From Lachnospiraceae bacterium (GTDB lineage: Bacteria > Bacillota > Clostridia > Lachnospirales > Lachnospiraceae), in contig JAFUPV010000006.1 in the NCBI GenBank assembly GCA_017472605.1, forward strand, positions 186,001-250,000: 64,000 nt of DNA, read 5' to 3'. Every line of letters starts with the position of its first letter. Positions within the stretch are counted from its first letter, which is position 1. The notes beneath the pieces are model-generated. The model made no database searches, was not told where the DNA came from, and saw nothing but the letters and a program-made list of their open reading frames with translations. This document shows positions 1 through 9,906 of this stretch, piece by piece. Made by a program: the position numbers and the translations under genes.

Positions 1-326
1 GGTGCGGAAAGATCCTGAAATTCCGGATTCCGGCATCTTGCCATTCGTTTGCAAAGTTCTCCGATGCACTGGATCTGCACTGCTTTTACCTTGCCGATCC
101 CACGGATTTTTCGCAGCTGGGGGATGCTCTGGCTGGTAAGCCGTGAAAGGTCGCCCAGCCCAAGAAGTCTTGACGCAAGGGCAACCGAGTTCTCTCCCAC
201 AGTACCAGTCCGCAGGATGACAGCCAGCAATTCCGCGTCATTCAGAACGGATGGTCCTTCTTTCAGACACCGTTCGTAGGGTCGCAGGGAATCCGGCAGC
301 TCATTGGAGCGTTTCTGTTGATTCAT
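1..326 (-). CDS. radC: RadC-family DNA repair protein, N-terminal part (cut by window edge)
   Basis: The reading frame opens with ATG at 324-326 and runs off the left edge after about 108 codons. The translation matches the N-terminal half of RadC/UPF0758 proteins: a SNELPDSLRPYERCLKEG start, the LNDAELLAVILRTGT block, then a helix-hairpin-helix (LRKIRGIGKVKAVQIQ). Full-length members are about 225 residues, so the C-terminal JAB/MPN metalloprotease-like domain should lie outside the window. The biochemical role of the family is unsettled; the name is historical. Transcription runs leftwards, in the same direction as ynbB. Confidence 0.8.
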   Translation of the reverse strand, partial: MNQQKRSNELPDSLRPYERCLKEGPSVLNDAELLAVILRTGTVGENSVALASRLLGLGDLSRLTSQSIPQLRKIRGIGKVKAVQIQCIGELCKRMARCRNPEFQDLSA

Positions 327-439
327 TTCTGTTTACCGGCATCTCCAGGTACCAAAAAACAGTATGCATATATTTTACCACAAGTTAATCATAAAGTATA
401 GCATGAAAATCCTTATATTTTCTTTCAATTTCCGACCGG

Positions 440-1723
440 TTACAGCGTTACCTGACCGGCATCGACAAGCTTCTGCAGCGACATCATAATTCCGTATTTT
501 GCGTGGTACCAGGTTAAACCACCCTGAAAATAAGCAGCATACGGCGGTTTCAGCGGTCCGTCCGCACTCAGCTCGATGGAGGATCCCTGAATAAAGGCTC
601 CGGCAGCCATGATAACAGGCGCATCATATCCTGGCATCTCCCAGGGCTCCGGAGTGACATGGCTGTCCACCGGTGCTGCGGCCTGAATTCCCTGACAGAA
701 AGCAATCAGTCCTTCCGGTTTCCCAAAGGTAATTGCCTGAATGATATCATATCTAGGCTCGGTACTGTTTGGGATTACGGAAAATCCAAGGGATTCGTAA
801 AGATTTGCTGCGAAAATGGAGCCCTTCAGGGCGCCCGCAACAACTGTCGGCGCAAGGAAGAAGCCCTGGAAAAAGCTGGGGAGAACACCGAGGGAAGCGC
901 CTACTTCCTGACCAAGACCAGGAGCGCTGAGACGGTAGGCACACTGCTCCACGCACGCCTTTGTTCCGCAGATGTATCCGCCGATAGGAGCAAGACCTCC
1001 TCCCGGGTTCTTGATAAGGGATCCGACAATCATGTCGGCACCGAAATCGGACGGTTCCACGGTATCAACAAACTCACCGTAGCAGTTATCAACCATGCAG
1101 ATCACATCCGGTTTGATGGATTTGATGAAACGGATCAGATCGCCGATCTGTCTTGGTGACAAAGTTGGACGTGTTTCATATCCTTTAGAACGCTGGATCG
1201 TTACCAGCTTTGTCCGCTCATTGATCGCTTCCCGGATGCCGTCCCAGTCAAAGTCTCTGTTATTAAGCAGATCGACCTGACGGTATGTTACGCCATATTC
1301 GCGCAGAGAACCAATGGAAGGACGGATTCCGATCACCTCTTCCAGGGTATCATAGGGTTTTCCAACAGGCGAAAGAAGTTCGTCGCCGGGACGAAGGTTG
1401 GCGGAAAGCGCAACGGCAAGGGCATGGGTTCCGCAGGCAATCTGCGGACGAACCAGTGCCGCTTCCGTATGGAAGGTATCCGCGTACACCTGTTCCAGCG
1501 TTTCTCTTCCCATATCATTATATCCATAACCGGTCGTTGCGGCAAAATGAATGTCGCTGACCTGATTTTTACGCATGGCATTCAGAACCTTCATCTGGTT
1601 GAATTCCGCGGTTTGATCAATTGTTTCAAAGCGGTCTTTTAACTGTTCAAGAATCTGATCGCAATACTGATAAACCGCTTCACTGATTCCCATTTTCTGA
1701 TATTGTTCACTGACTAAACTCAT
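440..1723 (-). CDS. ynbB: PLP-dependent methionine gamma-lyase family protein (YnbB, 'aluminum resistance')
   Basis: A 427-residue protein of the Met_gamma_lyase/YnbB family, fold type I PLP enzymes related to cystathionine gamma-synthase. Visible features are a DNCYGEF segment around residue 212 (PLP-ring Asp), GSLIKNPGGG with the probable Schiff-base lysine near K238, and the conserved N-terminal ATTGYGYND block. The substrate is not established for this family, and the 'aluminum resistance' label is historical. The ATG has GGAG five bases upstream and lies 17 bases inside the end of miaA, so translation is probably coupled. In many Firmicutes hfq sits between miaA and this gene; here it does not. 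Confidence 0.85.
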   Translation of the reverse strand: MSLVSEQYQKMGISEAVYQYCDQILEQLKDRFETIDQTAEFNQMKVLNAMRKNQVSDIHFAATTGYGYNDMGRETLEQVYADTFHTEAALVRPQIACGTHALAVALSANLRPGDELLSPVGKPYDTLEEVIGIRPSIGSLREYGVTYRQVDLLNNRDFDWDGIREAINERTKLVTIQRSKGYETRPTLSPRQIGDLIRFIKSIKPDVICMVDNCYGEFVDTVEPSDFGADMIVGSLIKNPGGGLAPIGGYICGTKACVEQCAYRLSAPGLGQEVGASLGVLPSFFQGFFLAPTVVAGALKGSIFAANLYESLGFSVIPNSTEPRYDIIQAITFGKPEGLIAFCQGIQAAAPVDSHVTPEPWEMPGYDAPVIMAAGAFIQGSSIELSADGPLKPPYAAYFQGGLTWYHAKYGIMMSLQKLVDAGQVTL

Positions 1724-2660
1724 TTGTGCTCCAATCTGCTGCTAATTTATTTTTGATATGTTCCAGCGCCTCTCTTTCTGACAGGGTGTCCAGGTCAAGC
1801 CAGGTGACATCCTTCTCCCGCTTGAACCATGTGATCTGGCGCTTGGCAAAATGCCTGGTATCTTTTTTTATCTGATCTACGGCTTCTTCCAGGCTGATCT
1901 CGCCGTCCAGATGGGAAAGAAGCTCCTTATAACCGATTCCCTGCATGGAGACATAGCTTCTGTCATATCCCATTTCCTTTAACCGCATGATCTCATCAAG
2001 CAGTCCCTTTTCTATCATCTGATCCACGCGCAAGTCGATTCGCTGATACAGAAGAGCACGGTTCCGGTTCAAAACGAAATATCCGAACGCATAGGGAGAT
2101 TCCTTCTGCTTCTGCTCTTCATTGTGCGCTGAAATCTGCCGTCCGGTCAGGTGATGGTATTCCAGCGCACGGATCAGTCGTTTGGTATTGTTGCAGTGAA
2201 TCTCTTCTGCTGCCTGGGGATCGACATCACGCAGCATTTCATGAAGACGGGAAGAACCCTGCTCTCTGGCAAGCTGCTCCAGCGCTGACCGGTATTCGCT
2301 GTCTTCACAGGTGTCTTCAAAATCGATATCATAGAGAAGGGCCTGAATGTAAAATCCGGTGCCGCCGGTTATAATCGGAACATGTCCGCGGCTGTAAATT
2401 TCGTCAATTGCCTCTTTTGCCATCTGCTGGAAACGGACAACATGAAAAGGCTCGGAAGGTTCCAGGACATCAATCAGATGATGAGGAATTCCTTCCATTT
2501 CTTCCGGCATAATCTTTGCCGAGCCAATGTCCATATGTCTGTAAATCTGCATGGAATCGGCGCTGATGATTTCTCCGCCAATTTCTTTTGCAAGCTTCAG
2601 CGAAAGGGCTGTTTTACCGACTGCAGTCGGTCCGGTCAGAATAATTAGTGGCTTTTTCAA
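1707..2660 (-). CDS. miaA: tRNA dimethylallyltransferase MiaA
   Basis: Transfers the dimethylallyl group of DMAPP to N6 of A37 in tRNAs reading UNN codons, the first step before MiaB. The 317-residue product has the P-loop GPTAVGKT at residues 10-17, the DSMQIYR substrate motif and the GGTGFYIQALL block. The frame extends upstream to a GTG, but an AGGAGG lies inside that extension. It is seven bases before a TTG at 2658-2660, giving MKKPLIILTG; that TTG is the start chosen here. The gene follows mutL by 27 bases and overlaps ynbB. Confidence 0.93.
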   Translation of the reverse strand: MKKPLIILTGPTAVGKTALSLKLAKEIGGEIISADSMQIYRHMDIGSAKIMPEEMEGIPHHLIDVLEPSEPFHVVRFQQMAKEAIDEIYSRGHVPIITGGTGFYIQALLYDIDFEDTCEDSEYRSALEQLAREQGSSRLHEMLRDVDPQAAEEIHCNNTKRLIRALEYHHLTGRQISAHNEEQKQKESPYAFGYFVLNRNRALLYQRIDLRVDQMIEKGLLDEIMRLKEMGYDRSYVSMQGIGYKELLSHLDGEISLEEAVDQIKKDTRHFAKRQITWFKREKDVTWLDLDTLSEREALEHIKNKLAADWSTNEFSQ

Positions 2661-2687
2661 CAGTTTTCCTCCTGAGGGCACGAATGC

Positions 2688-4745
2688 TCAGATAATTCGT
2701 TTAAATTTCTTTTCCAGTTCATATTTGCTCATGGAGATCAGCGTCGGACGGCCGTGAGGGCATGCATATGGATTATCAAGAGTGAGAAGCTGGCTGATCA
2801 GCGAATCCGCTTCCTGCCAGGAAATCGTCTGATTTCCCTTAATCGCCGCCTTACAGGACATGGTTGCAAGCCTGTGAGCAACCAGTTCGCTGGCTTGTGC
2901 ACTACCTCCGTTTTCCAATCCCGCAAGAAAATCCACAAACAATTCTTTTTCATCCAGTCCATAGACATTGGCTGGAACTGCGATTACCGCATATTCATTG
3001 CCGCCGTAGGATTCAATCTCGTATCCCAGATCTTCCAGGATTTTCCAGTTTTCCTTTAAAAGGTTCTCTTCCACCGGATTTAAGGAAACCATCATGGCCG
3101 GACTTAACATCTGAGAAAGACGTTCTCTGTTCCGATAGCCCTTCATCAGCCGTTCATACAGTACCTTTTCATGTGCAGCATGCTGATCCATGATGTACAG
3201 ATTCTCTTCATACTGAATCAGCCAGTATGTATCAAACAGCTGACCGATCAGTTTATGATTCTTCTTCGCCTGTGCAGAAAGCAGCGGAGCAGGTTCTGCT
3301 GTAGGTTCTGTCTCTGGCTGAAGTTCCAGCTTCTGCTGTTCAAAAGCCGGTTTCTGTTTCGGCATCGGTTCTGTCATCCGTACGGATGATTTTTGTGTCT
3401 GCTCCTCTTGCGCAACCACCTCATTGGACGAAGAAACTGACTGGTTTTCCATCGGTTTTAATGGCTGTACCTGTGCTGAGGGGAAGCATGGCTCCTGCTT
3501 ATATACCTGGCTTTGGGATGGCCGGTTGACCGGCTCTGCGCCGATTCTGCGCTGGATGCCGGACGGTTCCGAAACGCGGTAAGGAGTTTCCTGTTCACGA
3601 ACCATGGAAGGTTTCTCAAAGGAACGATTTCGGAGGTCGGGGTGCGGAAGAATCTCCTGCTGTGCCTGAAGTCTCATCCGTTCAAACGGTTCTGCTCCCC
3701 TGGCTACCGGTTCCTTCGGTTCCGGTTCTTCCGTCAGCTTCACATCGGGAATCAGCTGTTTCCCGTGGAGACAGTCTTCAATTGCCTTCATCAGCTGATT
3801 GTAGATGTCCTCTTCCCGGCGGAAACGCAGCTCCATTTTCGATGGATGAACATTCACATCAATCAGTTCCGGATCAATCGTAAGATGCAGTACGGTAAAC
3901 GGATAGCGGTGCTGCATCATAAAGGATTTATAGCCGGCTTCAATCGCTTTTGAAATCAGAGAGCTTTTCACAAATCTTCCATTGATGAAATAGTTTTCGA
4001 AGCTTCGGTTTCCTCTGGAAATAATCGGCTTTCCGATGTATCCGGTTACTTGAAAACAATCGGTTTTCACATTCAGTTCCAGCAGATTCGAGGCAATCTC
4101 CCTTCCGTAGATTGTGTAAATCAGATCCTTCATTTTTCCATTTCCGGCGGTATAGAGCTTATTCTGTCCATTGTTGATGAAGCGGACGGACAGATCAGGA
4201 CGTGACAGAGCAAGGTTTTCCATCAGCTGCGCAATATGGCTTCCCTCCGTCATGGCTGATTTCAGGAATTTCCGCCTTGCGGGAACATGGCCAAAGAGAT
4301 TCCGTACCAGAATCGTCGTACCGTCCGGAGCACCGATTTCCTGCACCTGCTTTTCTTCCCCATCCTCAATCTGATAGGAAACACCCAGCATCGTTTCTGC
4401 CGGTTTCGTGATCATTTCGACCTGGGCAACGGATGCGATACTGGAAAGAGCCTCACCTCGAAATCCAAGAGAGGATACCGTGACGAGATCCATAATATCG
4501 CGGATTTTACTGGTCGCATGACGTTTGAAAGCCAGAGGAATCTGTTCTTTCGCGATTCCGCATCCATTGTCAGTGACCCGGATTAGGCTGATACCGCCTT
4601 CTTTGATTTCAACGGTGATTGCTGTTGCTTTTGCGTCAATTGCATTCTCAAACAATTCTTTCACAACAGAAGCCGGGCGTTCGATTACCTCACCGGCGGC
4701 AATCTGGTTGATCGTCGCCTGGTCGAGAAGCTGAATATCTGGCAT
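2688..4745 (-). CDS. mutL: DNA mismatch repair protein MutL
   Basis: A 685-residue GHKL ATPase linking MutS recognition to strand incision. The N-terminal ATPase domain shows the start LLDQATINQIAAGEVIERPA, DNGCGI and the GFRGEAL lid motif. The middle (about residues 335-500) is a low-complexity Q/E/P-rich linker. The C-terminal domain carries DQHAAHEKVLYE, which fits the DQHAX2EX4E metal-dependent endonuclease motif. This MutL therefore probably nicks DNA itself, as expected in an organism without MutH. The start has AAAGGAGGGG upstream. It lies 26 bases after mutS, in one operon. Confidence 0.96.
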   Translation of the reverse strand: MPDIQLLDQATINQIAAGEVIERPASVVKELFENAIDAKATAITVEIKEGGISLIRVTDNGCGIAKEQIPLAFKRHATSKIRDIMDLVTVSSLGFRGEALSSIASVAQVEMITKPAETMLGVSYQIEDGEEKQVQEIGAPDGTTILVRNLFGHVPARRKFLKSAMTEGSHIAQLMENLALSRPDLSVRFINNGQNKLYTAGNGKMKDLIYTIYGREIASNLLELNVKTDCFQVTGYIGKPIISRGNRSFENYFINGRFVKSSLISKAIEAGYKSFMMQHRYPFTVLHLTIDPELIDVNVHPSKMELRFRREEDIYNQLMKAIEDCLHGKQLIPDVKLTEEPEPKEPVARGAEPFERMRLQAQQEILPHPDLRNRSFEKPSMVREQETPYRVSEPSGIQRRIGAEPVNRPSQSQVYKQEPCFPSAQVQPLKPMENQSVSSSNEVVAQEEQTQKSSVRMTEPMPKQKPAFEQQKLELQPETEPTAEPAPLLSAQAKKNHKLIGQLFDTYWLIQYEENLYIMDQHAAHEKVLYERLMKGYRNRERLSQMLSPAMMVSLNPVEENLLKENWKILEDLGYEIESYGGNEYAVIAVPANVYGLDEKELFVDFLAGLENGGSAQASELVAHRLATMSCKAAIKGNQTISWQEADSLISQLLTLDNPYACPHGRPTLISMSKYELEKKFKRII

Positions 4746-4771
4746 GTGGACCCCTCCTTTGTAATTCGTTG

Positions 4772-7450
4772 TTAAATGCGGTTCTTCAATGTGGACTGCA
4801 TGCGGTAAAGCGTGTTCAATGCGTCCAGCGGAGTCATATTGCTGATCTCCAGTGTCTTCAGTTCATTAATGATATCATCATCTTTCACGGTATCAAACAG
4901 AGTCAGCTGATTTGCATCGACGTCATCCGGCTTTGCTACCCGTTTTTTCTGGGGAGTTCCCTGCGCCTGCGCAATTTCCCGTGCCCGGGCGGCGATATCC
5001 GTGTTTGTCAGTTCATTCACCAGTTCTTTTGCCCGTTCAATGACCCGGTCAGGAACACCTGCCAGCTTGGCAACCTGCACACCATAGCTTCTGTCTGCTC
5101 CTCCGCGGACAATTTTTCGCAGAAAAACAATATTGTCTCCCTGTTCTTTCACCGCGATGCAGTAGTTATTGACTCCTGGGATTGCTCCTTCCAGCTCCGT
5201 CAGTTCATGGTAGTGGGTTGCAAACAGCGTCTTTGCTCCAAGCAGACGAGCGTCCGCAATATGCTCTACGACTGCCCAGGCAATGCTCATTCCGTCATAG
5301 GTACTGGTTCCTCTTCCGATTTCATCCAGAACGATCAGACTCTTTTTTGTCGCATGGCGCAGAATGTTTGCAACTTCATTCATCTCGACCATAAACGTAC
5401 TCTGACCGGACGCCAGATCATCCGAGGCGCCCACTCTGGTAAAGATGCGGTCGCAGATCCCGATGTTGGCTGACTGAGCAGGTACAAAGCTTCCAATCTG
5501 GGCCATCAGGCAGATCAGCGCCACCTGGCGCATGTAGGTCGATTTACCTGCCATATTGGGGCCGGTAATGATCGCGACACGATTTTTTCCGTTGTCCAGC
5601 AGGACATCATTGGCAACAAACATATCATTGGGAATCATCTGTTCCACCACAGGATGGCGGCCGTTTTTGATGTTAATGATTCCTTTTTCGTTTATAGCAG
5701 GGCAGACATAATTCTGACGGCTGGCGACAAGGGCAAGGGATGCCAGAACATCAATACCTGCAATCGCTTTCGCTGTTTTCTGAATCCGGAGAACCTGCGA
5801 GGCAATGGCATCACGAACCTCACAGAACAGTTCATATTCCAAACCGGAGAGTTTGTCTTCTGCGCCAAGGATCATATCCTCCAGCTCCTTCAGCTCCGGT
5901 GTGATATAGCGCTCCGCATTGGCCAGCGTCTGTTTTCTTGTATAGTAGTCAGGAACCATGTCCTTAAACGTGTTTGTCACTTCGATGTAGTAGCCAAACA
6001 CTTTGTTATATCGGATTTTCAGCGACTTGATGCCGGTTTTGTCCCTCTCCTTTACTTCCATGTCAAGAAGCCAGTTCTTTCCTTCTGTTTTGGAACGGCG
6101 AAGCAGATCCACGTCCTCGGAATATCCGTCCTTAATGATGCCCCCTTCACGAATGGTGATCGGCGGTTCTTCCGCGATGGATGCGTCAATCAGACTGCAA
6201 AGATCCTCCAGTGGATCCAGTTCTTCGTAATACTGCTGAAGCAGACTGGAACTGCAGTCTTTCAGAAGATGACGGATTGCCGGCAGCATCCGCAGAGAAG
6301 AGGCAAACGCAAGCAGATCTCTTGGATTGGCGGATTTATAGCTGATCCGGCTGATAAGACGTTCCAGATCATAAACCGGATTCAGATACTCACGCATCTC
6401 TTCTCTGAGGAGAAATTCGTCAAACAGTTCCTTTACCGCTTCCTGGCGAGCAAGGATTTCATTTCGATCCAGCAGCGGCTGTTCGATGTCTGCACGAAGC
6501 CTTCTGGCGCCCATGGCCGTTTTTGTTTTATCCAGTACCCAGAGAAGACTGCCCCGTTTCTGCTTTTCTCTGAGCGTTTCCGTCAGTTCCAGATTTCTTC
6601 GTGTCGAAGTGTCGATGATCATATACCTGCCTGTCACATAGGGCTGGATGTTGGTAATGTGCGGCATTGTATTTTTCTGTGTATCATAAAGATAACGAAG
6701 CAGAGCTCCGGCTGCAATGGTTCCCGCTTCATAATCGGAAATTCCCAGTCCCTGAAGACTGTTTACCTGGAAATGTTCCATCAGAATCCGTTTTGCATTG
6801 TCTTCTTCATAGTACCAGGACTCCGGTGTAAACAGGGTAAAATGGATTCGCTGCTGCAGATCCTCCAGGTTCTCTCCTGACATGCAGAACAGATCATTAC
6901 AGAGAATCTCAGCTGGTGAGAATTTGAAAATTTCATCCTCCAGCCCTTCCCGTCCGGTAACTTCCGTTATGTGGAAGTCTCCGGTAGATACGTCACAGAA
7001 TGCCAGTCCGAACAGGTTTCCAACATAGGCGATTGCCATCAGATAGTTGTTCTTTGATTCATCCAGCGCTTCTGAATTCAGAATCGTACCGGGCGTTACC
7101 ACGCGGACAACTTCCCGCTTAACAAGCCCTTTGGCAAGCTTTGGATCCTCCACCTGTTCGCCAATGGCAACACGATACCCCTTCTGTACCAGGCGATTGA
7201 TATAGGCTTCCGCAGCATGATAAGGGACGCCGCACATGGGCGCCCTTTCTTCCAGACCACAGTCTTTTCCGGTCAGTGTTATTTCCAGTTCTCTTGATGC
7301 AACAAGAGCATCATCGAAAAACATCTCATAGAAGTCACCGAGACGATAAAAAAGAATGCATCCCGGATATTGTTCCTTTGTCTCCATGTAAATCTTCATC
7401 ATGGGAGACAGTTTTGAAATGTCAACTTTTATCTTTTCCGTATTATTCAT
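4772..7450 (-). CDS. mutS: DNA mismatch repair protein MutS
   Basis: An 892-residue mismatch sensor. The N-terminal mismatch-binding motif GDFYEMF is at about residues 38-44, with the stacking Phe and the Glu. The connector and clamp follow, then the ABC-type ATPase with Walker A GPNMAGKST, the ASDDLASGQSTFMVEM signature region and Walker B VLDEIGRGTS. The length is typical of MutS1, and a C-terminal helical tail is present. The ATG overlaps the last eight bases of miaB and has GGAG upstream. The adjacency miaB-mutS-mutL-miaA is a common clostridial arrangement. Confidence 0.97.
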   Translation of the reverse strand: MNNTEKIKVDISKLSPMMKIYMETKEQYPGCILFYRLGDFYEMFFDDALVASRELEITLTGKDCGLEERAPMCGVPYHAAEAYINRLVQKGYRVAIGEQVEDPKLAKGLVKREVVRVVTPGTILNSEALDESKNNYLMAIAYVGNLFGLAFCDVSTGDFHITEVTGREGLEDEIFKFSPAEILCNDLFCMSGENLEDLQQRIHFTLFTPESWYYEEDNAKRILMEHFQVNSLQGLGISDYEAGTIAAGALLRYLYDTQKNTMPHITNIQPYVTGRYMIIDTSTRRNLELTETLREKQKRGSLLWVLDKTKTAMGARRLRADIEQPLLDRNEILARQEAVKELFDEFLLREEMREYLNPVYDLERLISRISYKSANPRDLLAFASSLRMLPAIRHLLKDCSSSLLQQYYEELDPLEDLCSLIDASIAEEPPITIREGGIIKDGYSEDVDLLRRSKTEGKNWLLDMEVKERDKTGIKSLKIRYNKVFGYYIEVTNTFKDMVPDYYTRKQTLANAERYITPELKELEDMILGAEDKLSGLEYELFCEVRDAIASQVLRIQKTAKAIAGIDVLASLALVASRQNYVCPAINEKGIINIKNGRHPVVEQMIPNDMFVANDVLLDNGKNRVAIITGPNMAGKSTYMRQVALICLMAQIGSFVPAQSANIGICDRIFTRVGASDDLASGQSTFMVEMNEVANILRHATKKSLIVLDEIGRGTSTYDGMSIAWAVVEHIADARLLGAKTLFATHYHELTELEGAIPGVNNYCIAVKEQGDNIVFLRKIVRGGADRSYGVQVAKLAGVPDRVIERAKELVNELTNTDIAARAREIAQAQGTPQKKRVAKPDDVDANQLTLFDTVKDDDIINELKTLEISNMTPLDALNTLYRMQSTLKNRI

Positions 7451-8867
7451 CTATGCGTTCTCCGATATAGTAAAATCCCTTTGACTCTTTGAGCCAGACC
7501 GGATAAATCTTTCCGATCATGGAAGCATCACCTGGAAAATGCACCATAACATTGTTTCCAAGTCTGCCGGTGACAAGGGACGGATTCTTCTCATTGACTT
7601 CCTCAACAAGAGCAGGAAGCGTTTTTCCAAGGTCACGGCTGCTCATTCGCGCGGAAATCTCCTGCACGGCAGAAAGCAGAACCGAGAAGTGCTTTTTCAC
7701 CTCTTCTTCCGGTACCTGATTCTCCATGGAAGCAGCAGGTGTTCCGGTACGCTTGGAGTAAATAAAGGTAAAAGCACTGTCATACTGGACTTTTTGCACT
7801 ACGTCCAGTGTATCGAGAAAATCTTCTTCCGTCTCGCCCGGAAAACCGACAATGATATCTGTGGTCAGGGAAAGGTCCGGAATTTCACGGCGAAGCTTCA
7901 TTGCCAGTTCCAGATACTGTTCCTTGTCATATTTCCTGTTCATTGCCTTCAGAATCCGGCTGCTTCCTGACTGAAGAGGGAGATGAAGATGGCGGCAGAT
8001 TTTTTTTGATTCTTTCATCACCTGGATCAGCTCATCTGATAGATCCTTTGGATGGGAGGTCATAAAACGAATCCGCTCCAACCCATCAATCTGCTCTACT
8101 TGACGAAGAAGTTCTGCAAAGGTCATCGGCTCATCCAGGTTTTTGCCATAGGAGTTGACATTCTGGCCGAGAAGCATTACCTCGACCACCCCGTCTGCAA
8201 CCAGTTCACGGATTTCTTTCAGGATTTCCTCCGGTTTGCGGCTCCGCTCCCGTCCTCTGACATAGGGGACAATGCAGTAGCTGCAGAAATTGTTGCAGCC
8301 ATACATAATGTTGACGCCGGATTTGAAGGAATATTTTCTGACAGCGGGAAGATCTTCCACAATCTGGTCTGTCCCTTCCCAGACATCGATTACCTGTTTT
8401 TCGCCGGAAAGCTTACGGCAGAGAAGCTCTGCCAGCTTAAAAATGTTGTGTGTTCCAAAAACAATATCAACAAACGGATAGCTGATCCGGACAGTTGCAA
8501 CCTCATCCGGTTCCTGCATCATGCATCCGCAGAGTGCAATCATTTTATGAGGTGCTTTTTCCTTCAGACTTTTCAGCAGTCCCAGGTGACCATAAACTTT
8601 CTGATTGGCATTTTCTCTGACGGTACAGGTATTGTAGATGTTTAAGTCGGCTTCTTTCTCATCTTCTGCTGCCAGAAAGCCGATCTGTTTAAGAATTCCT
8701 TCCAGTTTTTCCGAATCCTTGGCATTCATCTGACAGCCAAAGGTGGTGATTTTATAACTGAGCTGCCTGCCTGTCCGCTCTTTCTGTGCCTGGAGCAGCG
8801 TTCTGCACTGCTCGATAAAATAGTATTGTCTCTCCGGCTCACAGGACGGTGCATGTTCAAAAATCAT
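7443..8867 (-). CDS. miaB: tRNA-2-methylthio-N6-dimethylallyladenosine synthase MiaB
   Basis: A radical-SAM methylthiotransferase that adds a methylthio group to i6A37 made by MiaA, which is encoded three genes downstream. The 474-residue protein has the MTTase N-terminal domain with its three cluster Cys (TTFGCQMN, CGCMMQ and NTCTVRENA). The radical SAM CxxxCxxC follows in MYGCNNFCSYCIVPYVRGRE, and a TRAM domain lies at the C-terminus. An extension of about 40 residues precedes the MTTase domain, as in other Firmicute MiaB proteins. The start ATG follows AAAGGGATAACAC. Confidence 0.95.
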   Translation of the reverse strand: MIFEHAPSCEPERQYYFIEQCRTLLQAQKERTGRQLSYKITTFGCQMNAKDSEKLEGILKQIGFLAAEDEKEADLNIYNTCTVRENANQKVYGHLGLLKSLKEKAPHKMIALCGCMMQEPDEVATVRISYPFVDIVFGTHNIFKLAELLCRKLSGEKQVIDVWEGTDQIVEDLPAVRKYSFKSGVNIMYGCNNFCSYCIVPYVRGRERSRKPEEILKEIRELVADGVVEVMLLGQNVNSYGKNLDEPMTFAELLRQVEQIDGLERIRFMTSHPKDLSDELIQVMKESKKICRHLHLPLQSGSSRILKAMNRKYDKEQYLELAMKLRREIPDLSLTTDIIVGFPGETEEDFLDTLDVVQKVQYDSAFTFIYSKRTGTPAASMENQVPEEEVKKHFSVLLSAVQEISARMSSRDLGKTLPALVEEVNEKNPSLVTGRLGNNVMVHFPGDASMIGKIYPVWLKESKGFYYIGERIDE

Positions 8868-8893
8868 GTGTTATCCCTTTCCTGACAACGATA

Positions 8894-9805
8894 TCAGTCA
8901 TCATTGTCTGCATTGCGCAGCTGTTCTGCGTATTCTTTAATGGTTAAATGCTCTACCAGCGTTCCCTCGACGATCAGATCAAGATAGCGGTAGTTGCGGA
9001 CACCATCATTTCGTCCGCAGGTAATAATGTAACATTTATCACTGCCGATGCTCATGTTATCAACATAGTCTGTTGTGGCAGATCCTCTGGTGACAGCAAA
9101 TACCTTTGTAATCTCATAGGTATAGCGTCCGCTCTTGGCAGTCAGGTAGAAATATTCACCTTCCTGTACTTTCTGGAGATTATTAAAGGACAGATCCTGA
9201 ACGGTATGGTTGTGCCCATAAATGCAGTAGTGTGTCTCACCAAGTACATAGTCAGGACGGGCTGCCGTAATCATCCAGATGTCAAGATTATAGTTGATTT
9301 CTTCCCAGGTTCCGCCGTAAACACCGCGGTCGATACCGGCAGACGGAACTTCCAGACGGCAGTCCAGATAGCCTTTTGCATGATCCGGCGTGTAAGTTAC
9401 ACCATCTCTGGTGTAATAATTTTCATCAACAATCGTTTCGTATGGACGGGAATAGGAGTTATCCTCTCCTGTTTCCTCTTCTTCTGCTGTTTCGTCTTCT
9501 TCCTGATATTCTTTGCTCCAGTTCCGCTCGTTTTCTTCTTCTGTTTCGTCATCTTTCCGATTACGGCGTTCTTCTTTTTCGCGTTCTTCCAACAGCTCCT
9601 GATACGCCGATGGATCTTCTTCCATAAGGATCAGATCTTCGACAAACTGGTTCGCCAGTTCCTGTTCAACGTCCTGACGTTCAAACGCATCCTGATTCTT
9701 AAAAAAGATCAGATAAACACCGGTACCGATCATTGCAGCAGCCAGCAAAAGCAGAATGATCATCAGAATAATTGTCATTGGTGAGCTTTTTTTCTTCTTT
9801 TTCAT
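8894..9805 (-). CDS. Sortase (membrane-anchored transpeptidase) with long acidic linker
   Basis: Predicted cysteine transpeptidase of 303 residues that would attach or polymerise surface proteins. A Lys-rich start is followed by one membrane segment (about 11-35). A highly charged Glu-rich linker (about 68-116) comes next, then the sortase beta-barrel. Catalytic candidates are His198 in YCIYGHNH, Cys263 in CYIITCG and an Arg at 270 or 273. The motif is ITC rather than the usual TLxTC. The frame extends 29 codons further upstream, but AAAGGAG sits just before the ATG at 9803-9805, which decides the start. The subclass is uncertain (B- or D/E-like). No LPxTG-type substrate or pilin gene is adjacent. 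Confidence 0.82.
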   Translation of the reverse strand: MKKKKKSSPMTIILMIILLLLAAAMIGTGVYLIFFKNQDAFERQDVEQELANQFVEDLILMEEDPSAYQELLEEREKEERRNRKDDETEEENERNWSKEYQEEDETAEEEETGEDNSYSRPYETIVDENYYTRDGVTYTPDHAKGYLDCRLEVPSAGIDRGVYGGTWEEINYNLDIWMITAARPDYVLGETHYCIYGHNHTVQDLSFNNLQKVQEGEYFYLTAKSGRYTYEITKVFAVTRGSATTDYVDNMSIGSDKCYIITCGRNDGVRNYRYLDLIVEGTLVEHLTIKEYAEQLRNADNDD

Positions 9806-9828
9806 CTGCGGAACTCCTTTCAGAAAGT

Positions 9829-9864
9829 CAAAGAAGTTCCAGAGTGATATCCGGAACTTCTTTG
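9829..9864 (-). terminator. 12-bp stem-loop between nfnB and sortase gene
   Basis: A perfect 12-bp inverted repeat (CAAAGAAGTTCC / GGAACTTCTTTG) with a 12-base loop lies downstream of nfnB and upstream of the sortase ribosome site. The U-tract is poor (ACTTTCTG), so it could be a weak terminator or an mRNA-processing/stability element. Confidence 0.45.
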
Positions 9865-9906
9865 GAGAATGAATTAATCCTCTGCATATCACTGATATGT
9901 ATTGTC

